A stretch of DNA of 21,627 bases from the NCBI GenBank assembly GCA_002418825.1, contig DIEW01000055.1, forward strand, positions 12,232 to 33,858. The letters run 5' to 3'. The position numbers and the translations under genes are program-made. The notes below the pieces were generated by a model. That model ran no database searches and was not told the origin of the DNA. It worked only from the letters and a program-made list of their open reading frames with translations. Positions within the stretch are counted from its first letter, which is position 1. Each line of letters starts with the position of its first letter. Shown here piece by piece: positions 6,500-15,263 of the stretch. The stretch is from Syntrophaceae bacterium UBA5764. GTDB taxonomy: Bacteria; Desulfobacterota; Syntrophia; Syntrophales; Smithellaceae.

Positions 6500-7198
6500 A
6501 TGCTGAATATTGAACAGTTCCGTCATGGTGACAACTTGGCTTATCTTGTTTATGGAAACACGCAGGCTATAGCCGTCGACGGCGTCAGCTGGCAAAAAAT
6601 TCTTTCCTTCCTGGAAAAAAATAATCTGATCCTTTCTGCTGTCGCCAACACTCATCAACATTTTGACCATACTTCGGGCAATAATCACCTGTTAAAAGCG
6701 ACAAAGGCAGAACTTCTAACTTATGCCGCTTTAACCGACGGCAAGGGATTCAATATCGATGATGAAAAAATCACTGTTTACCGGACACCGGGACATACGG
6801 ACGATTCCGTCTGCTTTTCCGCGGGGAATGCTCTTCTTACCGGTGACACGTTATTTAACGCCACCATCGGCAATTGCTTTTCCGGAAACCTGAAAAGTTT
6901 TTATCTTTCCATTAAGCGCCTGATGACCTTGCCGAACGAGACAATCATTTTTGCCGGACACGACTATGTTCGTGATTCCGTTATTTTTGCCCGCCGTTTG
7001 GAACCGGACAACAAAGAAATCGAAAAGTTCTGGAATTCATATAATACCGAATGCGTTTATTCAACAATGGCCGCTGAACGTAAAATTAATCCTTACCTGC
7101 GTTTCAATGAAGAACCAATTGTAAATCTTCTGAAAAAAATGAACTTGCCTCACGACACGGAATGGGAACGTTGGCAATCGCTGATGTCCATAGAATAA
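6500..7198 (+). CDS. Metallo-beta-lactamase-fold hydrolase, glyoxalase II (hydroxyacylglutathione hydrolase)-like
   Basis: Glyoxalase II enzymes hydrolyse S-acyl-thiol adducts such as S-lactoylglutathione. The 232-residue product carries the full two-metal site: THQHFDH (H52, H54, D56, H57), PGHTDDS (H99), LLTGDTLF (D116) and FAGHDY (H154). The C-terminal part has NPYLRFNEEP, similar to the HAGH C-terminal motif ENPFLR. A perfect AGGAGG precedes the ATG by 6 nt. It stands alone between the divergent hldA operon and plsC. Glutathione use is not shown by the sequence; in an anaerobe the thiol could be coenzyme A or another small thiol. Confidence 0.85.
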   Translation: MLNIEQFRHGDNLAYLVYGNTQAIAVDGVSWQKILSFLEKNNLILSAVANTHQHFDHTSGNNHLLKATKAELLTYAALTDGKGFNIDDEKITVYRTPGHTDDSVCFSAGNALLTGDTLFNATIGNCFSGNLKSFYLSIKRLMTLPNETIIFAGHDYVRDSVIFARRLEPDNKEIEKFWNSYNTECVYSTMAAERKINPYLRFNEEPIVNLLKKMNLPHDTEWERWQSLMSIE

Positions 7199-7351
7199 AT
7201 TCATTTGCTTTCGCTTTCCGCGAGTCCCGTTATTTGCAAAAATAACTTTTGCCATCGTCTTCTTATAAAACATAAAGCGTGGTGAATAAACAGTATTGAC
7301 TTCAACAATATAATCAAGTAAAAAAATAAAACAATTTAAGAAGGGGCTTTT

Positions 7352-8104
7352 ATGATCCGTTCAGCACTTTTAGTTACAGTAGGTGTCGGCATAACGGCTT
7401 TTATGTCTTTTTGGGCGGTAATTTTTTCAATTCTTCCCAACTCCGACGACAGGATACACAAAATAGCCATTCTTTGGAGCAAAATTTTACTTTTTATATG
7501 CAATACCAAAGTCGAAGTGATCGGCAGGGACAATCTGAAAACCGACAGACCATATGTTCTCATGGCCAATCATCAGAGTGATTTCGATATATTAATAACC
7601 CTTGCCCATCTTCCCGGGCAATTCCGCTGGTTGGCTAAAAAAGAGCTTTTTAACATCCCCGTTTTTGGGGCGGCAATGAAAAGCGCCGGATATATTTCCA
7701 TCGACCGGCAAAACAGAGAAAAAGCCATGCAGAGTTTGGATGAGGCCGCGTTGCGCATACGCAACGGAAAATCGGTAATGACTTTTCCCGAAGGCACCAG
7801 AAGCCGTGACGGAGAAATCAAAGCGTTCAAGCAAGGAACTTTTTATCTCGCCATTAAATCCGGTGTGCCCATCCTTCCCATCACCATCATCGGCAGCGGT
7901 CAAATTATGCCTAAAAGATCGCTCCGTGTTCGTCCGGGAAAAGTTAAACTGATCATCGACAAACCCATTGACGTGAGAGGGTATGGCATCGAAAACAGAC
8001 GAGAACTAATTGAAAACACCAGGGATACAATTATCAAAAATTATGATTACTGGCGGGAAGCCGGTACCGCTGTCATCAAAGACATAGAAAAGGAATCCTC
8101 TTGA
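7352..8104 (+). CDS. plsC: 1-acyl-sn-glycerol-3-phosphate acyltransferase (PlsC family)
   Basis: PlsC makes phosphatidic acid by acylating lysophosphatidic acid at the inner membrane. The 250 residues begin with a hydrophobic anchor (about 4-27). The catalytic NHQSDFD (NHx4D, H74 and D79) follows. The substrate motif VMTFPEGTRSRDGE covers about 142-155, with later blocks KQGTFYLAIKSGVPILPI typical of the family. AAGGGG lies shortly before the ATG. The stop overlaps the uppP start by 4 nt, linking phospholipid and undecaprenyl-phosphate metabolism. A TATAAT is present at 7309-7314, but no -35 stands at normal distance, so I leave the promoter unassigned. Confidence 0.93.
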   Translation: MIRSALLVTVGVGITAFMSFWAVIFSILPNSDDRIHKIAILWSKILLFICNTKVEVIGRDNLKTDRPYVLMANHQSDFDILITLAHLPGQFRWLAKKELFNIPVFGAAMKSAGYISIDRQNREKAMQSLDEAALRIRNGKSVMTFPEGTRSRDGEIKAFKQGTFYLAIKSGVPILPITIIGSGQIMPKRSLRVRPGKVKLIIDKPIDVRGYGIENRRELIENTRDTIIKNYDYWREAGTAVIKDIEKESS

Positions 8105-8928
8105 ATCTTACTACCGCGGTGCTTTTAGGAATTGTTCAGGGCATTACCGAATTATTTCCTGTGAGCAGTTCCGCGCACCTTGTCATCCTCCAGAGTTTTT
8201 TCCCGGACTTTCGACAACCAGGCGTCGCTTTTGATGTGGTGGTGCATCTGGGAACGCTTGCCGCCGTAATCGTTTATTTCCGCAGCGAAATATGGAATAT
8301 GGCGAAATCAATCCTGCCCCAAAACATAACGGCCTCACCTCCGGAAACGGAAAACGATTTTCGTGCCGCCCGAAAACTTCTGGCGCTAATTATTATCGGT
8401 ACGATACCCGCCGCTTTTTTTGGTTTTCTCTTTCAGGAAAAGATTCACGCTATATTCGATTCCGCCCGGATGGCGGCATTTTTTTTAATCATTACCGGAT
8501 TACTTCTTTTCTTTTCCGACAGAGTTGGAAGCACGCCGCGCGGTGAAAAAGAAATGAATATCACCGACGCTATTTTAATCGGCCTCGCGCAAAGCGTCGC
8601 CCTTCTGCCCGGCATTTCCCGTTCCGGCGCAACAATATCCGCGGGCGTTTTCCGCCACATAAACAGAACCGCTTCAGCGCGTTTTTCTTTTTTGCTTTCG
8701 CTGCCGACGATATGCGGTGCCGCTATTTTGGAATCACCTTATCTTAAACACATCTCCCCGCAGGAAATATTTTCATACACTGCTGGTTTCCTCTGTGCCG
8801 CTTTGGCGGGACTTGTTTCGCTCAAACTTTTCTTTCTCATCATCCGTAAAGCCCGGCTGAAATATTTCGCCTACTACTGTTGGGCACTTGCCCTATTCAC
8901 GCTGCTTGTCAAATCTTATTTTTTCTGA
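8101..8928 (+). CDS. uppP: Undecaprenyl-diphosphatase (BacA/UppP family)
   Basis: UppP dephosphorylates undecaprenyl diphosphate so that the lipid carrier can be reused for peptidoglycan and O-antigen synthesis; it also confers some bacitracin resistance. The 275-residue polytopic membrane protein has both family signatures. GIVQGITELFPVSSSAH (10-26) supplies the (E/Q)xxxE motif as Q13 and E17, plus H26; LLPGISRSGATIS (168-180) supplies R174. Several hydrophobic helices fill the rest. It starts with TTG in a TTGA overlap with the plsC stop, preceded by AAGGA. The length is normal. Confidence 0.95.
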   Translation: MNLTTAVLLGIVQGITELFPVSSSAHLVILQSFFPDFRQPGVAFDVVVHLGTLAAVIVYFRSEIWNMAKSILPQNITASPPETENDFRAARKLLALIIIGTIPAAFFGFLFQEKIHAIFDSARMAAFFLIITGLLLFFSDRVGSTPRGEKEMNITDAILIGLAQSVALLPGISRSGATISAGVFRHINRTASARFSFLLSLPTICGAAILESPYLKHISPQEIFSYTAGFLCAALAGLVSLKLFFLIIRKARLKYFAYYCWALALFTLLVKSYFF

Positions 8929-8933
8929 AATAA

Positions 8934-8960
8934 TTGGTTTACTGGCAAAACACTTATAAT
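8934..8960 (+). promoter_or_regulatory. Probable promoter of ftsK
   Basis: A perfect -10 hexamer TATAAT (8955-8960) lies 11 nt before the ftsK ATG. The best -35 is TTGGTT (8934-8939) with a short 15-nt spacer. Transcription from it would begin near 8967 and leave a leader of only about 5 nt. Confidence 0.5.
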
Positions 8961-8971
8961 ATACGCGCAAA

Positions 8972-11212
8972 ATGGAAGAAAAAACGAAAACCAACAAAAG
9001 AAACCAGGAAATAAAGGGGGTACTTTTCCTCGCCCTCACCATTTTTTTCCTGCTTTGCCTTGTGTCCTACCACCCGGAAGACCCTTCTTTTACTCATTTT
9101 GTTGCCGGCGGCAAAGCAACACATAATTTTACCGGCTTTATAGGTTCTTACACTGCCGATTCTTTGCTTCGTCTCTTGGGTTTCAGTTCTTTCCTGTTAC
9201 CGATACTGTTTTTATTGCTTGCTTTAAAATATTTTTTAAGACCTGCTTTTATTATAAAGAAGGGCCGCGTTTTGGGTTTTATCGTTTTCGTTCTTACGGT
9301 CGCCGGTCTTCTTTCTCTTATTTTCAACAGCGGCGTGCCTATCCGCGGCGAAACACTGAAGGCCGGAGGTCTCCTCGGTTCCATAATCGTAAAAATTCTT
9401 TTATACTTCTTTAACAAAGCTGGAACGTATATCATCTTACTTGTTTTATTTATCATAACATTAATTTCCCTGGTCGAATTTTCCCTGGTTTCGTTAACCG
9501 AACGCTTTTTCCAATCTTCTTTTAATATTTTTTCCTTGATTAAGGAGCACATGGTGAAATCTTTCAGTTTTATTTTCCTTAAATTAAGGAAACAAAAAAA
9601 GTCGGAGCCGATTATTGAAAAAGTTGCGCCGGTGTCAAAAAAAACCAGGCCTAAGAAAATTGAACAGGCTCGTTTAGATTTCGCCAAAACAGCGGACAAT
9701 AGCAAATATCAGCTTCCCACCATAGCTTTGCTGGACGATGTTCCGCACAAAGATAGCCGCGTCAAACGGGACAGTCTGGTTACCAATTCGCGCATCTTGG
9801 AAAAAAAACTGGCTGACTTCGGTGTGGAAGCAAAAGTAGTGGAAGTTACGCCCGGACCGGTAATCACGATGTACGAAGTGGAGCCGGCCTCCGGAGTTAA
9901 AATCAACAGAATAACTAATTTGGCCGACGACCTGGCGCTGGCCCTAATGGCACCCAGCATCCGCATCATTGCGCCGATTCCCGGAAAATCGGTTATCGGT
10001 ATTGAAATTCCCAATCTAAAGCGTGAGCATGTTTTTCTCAAAGACGTTCTGGATAACGAGGAATTTATGGATTCTTCTTCCAAACTTCCCATTGCTCTGG
10101 GCGTAAATTTTGTCGGTACACCGGTTATCGCCGATTTGACCAAAATGCCGCATTTGCTTATTGCCGGCACCACTGGCTCAGGCAAAAGCGTCGCGCTCAA
10201 TGCGATGATTTGCAGCATCCTTTTTAAAGCCCGCCCTGACGAGGTAAAATTCCTTATGATTGACCCGAAAAGACTGGAGCTTTCCTCCTACGGCGGCATT
10301 CCGCACTTAATACATCACGTTGTCGTCGATGCCAAAAAGGCTTCGCAGGTATTGCGCTGGACAGTGGAGGAAGTCGAAAGACGATACAGAGTAATCAGCG
10401 ACGTGGGCGCGAAAAGTATCGACTTCTACAATGAGTTAATCGCCAAGGGGGCAAAAAGCAAAACTTTTCGCGAAACAAAGGAACAGCAATCCGAACCGTT
10501 AGATAAAGCTGAAAATATCTCAGGCGGCCTGGCCGGAAGCGAGCAGCCGATAAATCATGTCAAGCTGCCCTATATCGTCATCGTTATCGACGAGCTGGCC
10601 GATTTAATGATGGTCGCCCCGCGTGACGTGGAAGAATCACTGACAAGGCTGGCACAGATGGCGCGCGCGGCAGGCATTCATCTGATTATCGCCACACAGC
10701 GTCCATCCGTAGATGTTATCACCGGCTTAATTAAAGCCAACTTCCCCACGCGCATATCGTTTCAGGTATCTTCAAAAATAGATTCGCGCACGATAATCGA
10801 TCAGCAGGGGGCGGAGCAACTGCTCGGCGCCGGCGATATGCTGTTCATTCCGCCCGGCACCTCCAAGCTTTCCCGCATTCACGGCGCATACGTTTCAGAC
10901 AAAGAAATTTCGCGGATTGTCGATTTCATCAAACTGCAGGCCCAGCCGCTATACGACGCTTCCATTGAGAAATTCCAGGCGACCGCCGCGCATTCTCAGC
11001 GGGAGGACGATGATTATGACGAAAAATACGACGAAGCCGTGGCCTTAATCAGCGAATTGGGACAGGCCTCCATATCGTTGATTCAACGTTACATGAAAAT
11101 CGGCTACAACCGTGCGGCGCGTATCATCGAACAGATGGAGCACGAAGGCATCGTCGGTCCATCCGACGGTGTAAAACCCAGGAAAGTTCTCATTCGAAAG
11201 CCTCCCCGTTGA
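8972..11212 (+). CDS. ftsK: DNA translocase FtsK/SpoIIIE
   Basis: FtsK pumps chromosomal DNA through the closing division septum and activates dimer resolution. The 746-residue product begins with four or so membrane helices (about 15-32, 70-90, 100-118, 135-172), followed by a linker shorter than in E. coli. The motor domain has Walker A GTTGSGKS (399-406), Walker B YIVIVIDELADLMM (about 534-547) and the sensor block HLIIATQRPSVDVITGLIKA. A C-terminal winged-helix gamma domain (about 676-746, with YDEAVALISELGQASISLIQ) reads KOPS-type sequences in relatives. An in-frame TAA lies at 8957-8959 and no Shine-Dalgarno sequence precedes the only ATG. Its stop overlaps rimO by 4 nt. Confidence 0.96.
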   Translation: MEEKTKTNKRNQEIKGVLFLALTIFFLLCLVSYHPEDPSFTHFVAGGKATHNFTGFIGSYTADSLLRLLGFSSFLLPILFLLLALKYFLRPAFIIKKGRVLGFIVFVLTVAGLLSLIFNSGVPIRGETLKAGGLLGSIIVKILLYFFNKAGTYIILLVLFIITLISLVEFSLVSLTERFFQSSFNIFSLIKEHMVKSFSFIFLKLRKQKKSEPIIEKVAPVSKKTRPKKIEQARLDFAKTADNSKYQLPTIALLDDVPHKDSRVKRDSLVTNSRILEKKLADFGVEAKVVEVTPGPVITMYEVEPASGVKINRITNLADDLALALMAPSIRIIAPIPGKSVIGIEIPNLKREHVFLKDVLDNEEFMDSSSKLPIALGVNFVGTPVIADLTKMPHLLIAGTTGSGKSVALNAMICSILFKARPDEVKFLMIDPKRLELSSYGGIPHLIHHVVVDAKKASQVLRWTVEEVERRYRVISDVGAKSIDFYNELIAKGAKSKTFRETKEQQSEPLDKAENISGGLAGSEQPINHVKLPYIVIVIDELADLMMVAPRDVEESLTRLAQMARAAGIHLIIATQRPSVDVITGLIKANFPTRISFQVSSKIDSRTIIDQQGAEQLLGAGDMLFIPPGTSKLSRIHGAYVSDKEISRIVDFIKLQAQPLYDASIEKFQATAAHSQREDDDYDEKYDEAVALISELGQASISLIQRYMKIGYNRAARIIEQMEHEGIVGPSDGVKPRKVLIRKPPR

Positions 11213-12561
11213 AAAAACCAAACAAAAACAAAATTTATATTATCAGCCTGGGTTGCCCGAAAAATTTGATTGACTCGGAAGTAATGGCGGGACTTTTGAA
11301 TAAATCCGGTGACATACGGCTGATGCGGACGCCGGAAAAGGCGGACACAGTCATCGTCAATACCTGCGCCTTTATTGAACCGGCCAGAGAAGAATCCATC
11401 GAAACCATCTTGACTCTGGCGCAGCAAAAGAAAAAGGGGGGAAGCGAGTTCAGATTGATTGTTGCCGGATGTCTGGCGCAACGCTACGGCAAAGAACTTC
11501 TCGACGAGATCCCCGAGGTTGATTTATGCATCGGCACGGGAGAAGTAAACAACATTGTAAGGCATGTAAATGAACTGAAGAAAACCGCTTTCCGGCGTGC
11601 CAGCGTAACCGGCAGGCCAGCGTTCCTGATGAACTATCGCCACCCGAGAATACTTTCCGCAAAAACCGCCACAGCTTATCTGAAAATTTCCGACGGTTGT
11701 TCAAACCATTGTTCTTACTGCATTATACCTTCGTTGCGCGGCAGAGCCCGCAGCCGGCTACCGGAAGATATTTTGCGCGAAGCGGAAAATCTGGCAAAAA
11801 AAGGCATTAAGGAAATCGTCATCACCGGTCAGGATACAACCGCTTACGGCAAAGATTTAAAAAGCCACCCGCGATTATCTGAACTTTTAAAAAATATGGA
11901 GCAGATTAAAGGAATCAAGTGGATTCGCCTTCTTTACGCCCACCCGGCACACATCACCAAAGATACACTGGAGGTTATCGCGGCGGGAAATAAAATTTGT
12001 CACTATATTGATTTGCCTATTCAGCACATCGATGACGATATTCTCCAAGCCATGAACCGTAAAGTCGACAGCACGAAAATAAAAAAAATAATCGCCCAGG
12101 CCAGGCAAATTATTCCCGGTTTGGCGCTGCGAACTTCCCTGATTGTCGGCTTCCCCGGCGAAACACAAAAAAAATTTGAAAAATTATTGGACTTTATGCG
12201 CGAAACCAGATTTGACCATCTCGGTGTTTTTACCTATTCGCGCGAAGAAGACACGGCCGCGGCAAAAATAAAAACGCAGATATCCGAAAAAGAGAAGGAA
12301 AAACGGCGGGACTTACTCATGACTGAGCAGGCTGCCATATCTCACTCCTTAAATGCAGAGTTAATCGGCACCACACAGGAGGTGCTGATTGAAGAAAAAA
12401 GCGACCACCCGCATTACGGTTTTATCGGCAGGTGCCGCAGGCAGGCCCCCGAAATTGACGGCGTTACCTATGTAAAAAATACCGGCGCCAAAATCGGCTC
12501 TTTAATAAAATGTAAAATTTTCGCCGGCGATGATTATGATCTATTCGGAGAAATTGTTTAA
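11209..12561 (+). CDS. rimO: Ribosomal protein S12 methylthiotransferase RimO
   Basis: RimO is a radical-SAM enzyme that adds a methylthio group to a conserved Asp of ribosomal protein S12. The 450 residues show an N-terminal MTTase domain (IYIISLGCPKNLIDSE) with cluster cysteines C15, C53 and C88. The radical-SAM CxxxCxxC is in SDGCSNHCSYCIIPSLRGR (C164, C168, C171). A TRAM-like C-terminal region (about 380-450) follows. The SLGCPKNLIDSE sequence favours RimO over MiaB. Translation begins with TTG inside the ftsK stop (TTGA overlap) without a strong ribosome binding site, suggesting coupling to ftsK. Confidence 0.94.
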   Translation: MKKPNKNKIYIISLGCPKNLIDSEVMAGLLNKSGDIRLMRTPEKADTVIVNTCAFIEPAREESIETILTLAQQKKKGGSEFRLIVAGCLAQRYGKELLDEIPEVDLCIGTGEVNNIVRHVNELKKTAFRRASVTGRPAFLMNYRHPRILSAKTATAYLKISDGCSNHCSYCIIPSLRGRARSRLPEDILREAENLAKKGIKEIVITGQDTTAYGKDLKSHPRLSELLKNMEQIKGIKWIRLLYAHPAHITKDTLEVIAAGNKICHYIDLPIQHIDDDILQAMNRKVDSTKIKKIIAQARQIIPGLALRTSLIVGFPGETQKKFEKLLDFMRETRFDHLGVFTYSREEDTAAAKIKTQISEKEKEKRRDLLMTEQAAISHSLNAELIGTTQEVLIEEKSDHPHYGFIGRCRRQAPEIDGVTYVKNTGAKIGSLIKCKIFAGDDYDLFGEIV

Positions 12562-12573
12562 GCAAAAACTCGT

Positions 12574-12603
12574 TTGACAATCCGACGCATATTAAAATAT
12601 ATT
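12574..12603 (+). promoter_or_regulatory. Sigma-70 promoter of the polyprenyl diphosphate synthase gene
   Basis: TTGACA (12574-12579) and TATATT (12598-12603) are separated by 18 nt. Transcription would start near 12610, about 26 nt before the ATG, so this gene need not depend on ftsK-rimO transcription. Confidence 0.68.
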
Positions 12604-12635
12604 CATTTCCACATCTCCCAAAAGAGGAAATTATC

Positions 12636-13610
12636 ATGCAAATTCAGGAAGTATTTTCCGCTTATAAAAAAGACCTGCAAGAAGTGGAAAGAAACCTAAA
12701 CAAACACATAACTTCAGACGTAAAACTGATTCCCGATGTTTCACGTCATTTGATTGACAGCGGAGGCAAAAGATTCCGCCCGCTGCTGTTATTAATCTGC
12801 GGCGCGCTTTGCGGCTACAAAGGAAAAAACCGCTTTCCCATGGCCACCGTCATGGAATTTATTCATACCGCCACACTGCTGCACGACGATGTTGTTGACC
12901 AGGCCGTTATGCGACGCGGCAAAATCTCCGCCAACAACATCTGGGGAAACGCCGCGAGCGTTCTGGTGGGCGACTTTCTTTATTCCAAATCTTTCACTTT
13001 AATGACAGAAATCGGAAATTTGGCCATCATGAAAATGATGTCGGATGTGACCAACATCATGTCGGAGGGCGAAGTTTTTCAACTCATGAAATGCGGCGAT
13101 GTCAATCTCACCGAAGAAGAATATTTAACGATCATTCATAAAAAAACGGCGGTGCTGATTTCCGCCGCCTGCGCCTCAGGCGCGATTCTCGCGGGCGCAT
13201 CCGAAGATAAAGTTACCACGCTGGCGCATTTCGGCCACAACCTCGGCATGGCTTTTCAGATGACGGATGACACACTGGACTACATGGCCAAGGAAAAAGA
13301 TTTCGGCAAAGCCATCGGTAAGGATCTGGAAGAAGGCAAAATGACCCTGCCGCTGATTTACGCCCTGAGAAAGGCCAAGCCGGCGGAGAGAAAAATAATC
13401 AAAGAAAAAGTGGCGCGCAGAAAATTATCCCAAAAATCACTGAAAGAAATTTTAATCTTTATCCAGAAACACGGCGGCATTGATTATGCGATGCAATGCG
13501 CGGGAAAATATATCAGCGATGCCAAACTCATGTTGAGTGTTTTTCCTGAGAGCATCCAAAAAAATCAGCTTTTTGCGGTAGCTGATTATATTATTTATCG
13601 CCAAACCTGA
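12636..13610 (+). CDS. Long-chain polyprenyl diphosphate synthase (trans-isoprenyl, octaprenyl-type)
   Basis: The enzyme condenses isopentenyl diphosphate onto an allylic primer to make the side chain of respiratory quinones. The 324-residue all-helical protein contains GGKRFRPLLLL (43-53), the first aspartate-rich motif LLHDDVVDQAVMRRG (D84, D85, D88) and the second FQMTDDTLDYM (D211, D212, D215). The residues 4-5 places before the first motif are small (Ala79, Thr80), which in this family allows long products rather than C15-C20. AGAGGAAA lies before the ATG. Its stop faces the nnr stop across 9 nt. Exact chain length cannot be read from sequence; ispB/hepT-like naming is therefore withheld. 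Confidence 0.9.
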   Translation: MQIQEVFSAYKKDLQEVERNLNKHITSDVKLIPDVSRHLIDSGGKRFRPLLLLICGALCGYKGKNRFPMATVMEFIHTATLLHDDVVDQAVMRRGKISANNIWGNAASVLVGDFLYSKSFTLMTEIGNLAIMKMMSDVTNIMSEGEVFQLMKCGDVNLTEEEYLTIIHKKTAVLISAACASGAILAGASEDKVTTLAHFGHNLGMAFQMTDDTLDYMAKEKDFGKAIGKDLEEGKMTLPLIYALRKAKPAERKIIKEKVARRKLSQKSLKEILIFIQKHGGIDYAMQCAGKYISDAKLMLSVFPESIQKNQLFAVADYIIYRQT

Positions 13611-13619
13611 GCATTAAAA

Positions 13620-15185
13620 TCAAATCACCACCGGCGCGTAATAACAGTCATCAACTTCGCCCGCACGGTCTTTTTTTAAAGCGGCTGGCAGATACTCCAT
13701 AATATCCCGCGCGGTGATGCCGTCCATGCCTTTTTTTTCGGCAGCTAAATCTCCCGCCAGACCATGCAGGAACACGCCCTTGCGCGTTGCTTCGTGCGGC
13801 TTCAATCCCAGGCCATACATCGCCGCGATGCAGCCGGTAAGCACATCGCCGGAACCGGCACTGGCCATGCCCGCGTTACCACTTAAATTAACAAAAACTT
13901 CTCCCTCGGGATAGCCAATCAGGGAATGCGCGCCTTTTAACACTATTATGCTGTTGAGATTTTTTGCCGCTTCCTGCAATATCGCAATCTTATTTTTATC
14001 AATTTCCGCCACGGATTTGCCGCTAAGACGCGCCATTTCGCCCGGATGCGGCGTGAGAATCGTCGGAGACTTTCTTTCCCGCAAAATGCCCACATCCATT
14101 GCCATCGCGGTAAGGCCGTCACCGTCAATGAGCAGGGGCTTTTTGATTTCCGCCGCCAATTCCCTGACCAGTTGAGTTGTTTCTTCCTCCAAAGACAAGC
14201 CCGGACCAACAACGACCATGTCTGTTTTTGCCGCCATCTCCAGCAGTTTCTTTTTGTTTTTCAGCGCGATGCTTCTGGCAGGGGTTTCTTCCTGCGGCAG
14301 GTAAACAATTTCTCTGCCCTTGACCGCCAGCTTCCCAATCATTGATGCAGGCGCGGCAAGCCTCGCGTAGCCGCCGCCGGATTTCATGAAGGACATGACC
14401 GCAAAATAAGGCGCGCCGTAATAACTGGCCGCGCCCGCGATAAACAAAACATCACCAACTGAGCCCTTGTGCGCCTGAGCGGCTCTTCCGGGCAGAGGCA
14501 CATAATCATTTGTGGCAATTTTGAGAGAACCGCTTTGCGTAAGAGAAAGCGGAAACGAAATGTGTGCAACGTAAAGCTTACCGCACAGTTCAAACCCCGG
14601 ATAAAGCATATTGCCGATTTTCGGCAGGCCAAAAGTCACGGTATAATCGGCGCTCACCGCCTCGCCTAAAATCTGGCCGGTATCGCCGTTAACACCCGAG
14701 GGAATATCCAAAGATAAAACTTTCTTTTTGCTTTTATTTATGAGCGCGATTACATCCGCCGCCAGTCCGGTTACTGGCCGATCCAGCCCCGTACCGAAAA
14801 TCGCGTCGATTATCAAATCACAGTACGCCGCGTCTTTTTTCGCCTCGACTGTTTTTTGCAGCGTGTAAACTTCCACGGGCAGTTTTTCCAATATGGCCAT
14901 GTTGGTTCGGGCGGCACCTTTAACTTTTGCTTTGTCTCCCAGCAAAAAAACTTTTACCTTGCCGCCGCCGGAATGAAGCAGGCGCGCCACGGCCAGACCG
15001 TCGCCGCCGTTGTTACCCGTGCCGCAGAAAATAACAGTTTTTTTACCGGCTATACCTATCTCTTTTTGCACTAAATGAACTGAAGCCAGTGCGGCATTTT
15101 CCATAAGTATTTCTTCGGCAATACCTAAGGTCTCGATACAGTAGCGATCCATAAACCGCATTTCTTCAACACTGGATATTTTCAT
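13620..15185 (-). CDS. nnr: Bifunctional NAD(P)H-hydrate epimerase / ADP-dependent NAD(P)H-hydrate dehydratase
   Basis: Nnr repairs NADHX and NADPHX, damaged hydrated cofactors, by epimerising them and dehydrating the S form at the cost of ADP. The 521-residue fusion has an N-terminal YjeF domain (about 1-215) with FCGTGNNGGDGLAVARLL near 53-70 and LDIPSGVNGDTG. The C-terminal carbohydrate-kinase-like domain (about 225-521) contains AHKGSVGDVLFIAGAASYYG, VGPGLSLE, LTPHPGEMARL and NAGMASAGSGDVLTGCIAAM. The frame is open 26 codons further to 15263, but GGGGGA at 15191-15196 sets the start at MKISSVEEMRFMD. It is divergent from the nitroreductase gene. Length matches E. coli Nnr (about 515). Confidence 0.95.
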   Translation of the reverse strand: MKISSVEEMRFMDRYCIETLGIAEEILMENAALASVHLVQKEIGIAGKKTVIFCGTGNNGGDGLAVARLLHSGGGKVKVFLLGDKAKVKGAARTNMAILEKLPVEVYTLQKTVEAKKDAAYCDLIIDAIFGTGLDRPVTGLAADVIALINKSKKKVLSLDIPSGVNGDTGQILGEAVSADYTVTFGLPKIGNMLYPGFELCGKLYVAHISFPLSLTQSGSLKIATNDYVPLPGRAAQAHKGSVGDVLFIAGAASYYGAPYFAVMSFMKSGGGYARLAAPASMIGKLAVKGREIVYLPQEETPARSIALKNKKKLLEMAAKTDMVVVGPGLSLEEETTQLVRELAAEIKKPLLIDGDGLTAMAMDVGILRERKSPTILTPHPGEMARLSGKSVAEIDKNKIAILQEAAKNLNSIIVLKGAHSLIGYPEGEVFVNLSGNAGMASAGSGDVLTGCIAAMYGLGLKPHEATRKGVFLHGLAGDLAAEKKGMDGITARDIMEYLPAALKKDRAGEVDDCYYAPVVI

Positions 15186-15190
15186 GGCGG

Positions 15191-15196
15191 TCCCCC
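15191..15196 (-). promoter_or_regulatory. Ribosome binding site of nnr
   Basis: GGGGGA on the minus strand, 5 nt before the ATG at 15185, decides the start. The longer frame from 15263 would begin at the -35 box of the nnr promoter. Confidence 0.7.
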
Positions 15197-15209
15197 AATA
15201 CAAACTATT

Positions 15210-15238
15210 TTGCGCGAGACACAAGTTTGTAGTAATAT
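15210..15238 (+). promoter_or_regulatory. Possible promoter of the nitroreductase gene
   Basis: TTGCGC (15210-15215) and TAATAT (15233-15238) are 17 nt apart on the plus strand, back to back with the nnr promoter and using the same palindrome. The -35 is poor (3 of 6). An inverted repeat ACAAACT (15200-15206) / AGTTTGT (15224-15230) spans the -35 region and could be a regulator site; no regulator gene is nearby. Confidence 0.35.
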
Positions 15239-15263
15239 TACATTTACTTAAAGTATTTGCCAA
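15235..15263 (-). promoter_or_regulatory. Promoter of nnr
   Basis: On the minus strand TTGGCA (15258-15263) and TAATAT (15235-15240) are 17 nt apart. The -10 lies in the 10-bp palindrome GTAATATTAC (15232-15241), shared with a divergent plus-strand -10. Transcription would start near 15228, about 43 nt before the nnr ATG. Confidence 0.6.

Noticed and set aside
7236..7252. GCAAAA-N5-TTTTGC hairpin after the glyoxalase II-like gene as a terminator
   Set aside because: The stem is six pairs and almost all A-T, with no U-run after it.
7297..7314. TTGACT followed by TATAAT upstream of plsC as a promoter
   Set aside because: The two hexamers are only about 7 nt apart, far too close for sigma-70; no other -35 fits the TATAAT.
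9148..10218. Long minus-strand open frames (185 and 169 codons) opposite ftsK
   Set aside because: Antisense shadows of a conserved gene; composition mirrors the FtsK coding strand and no motif is present.
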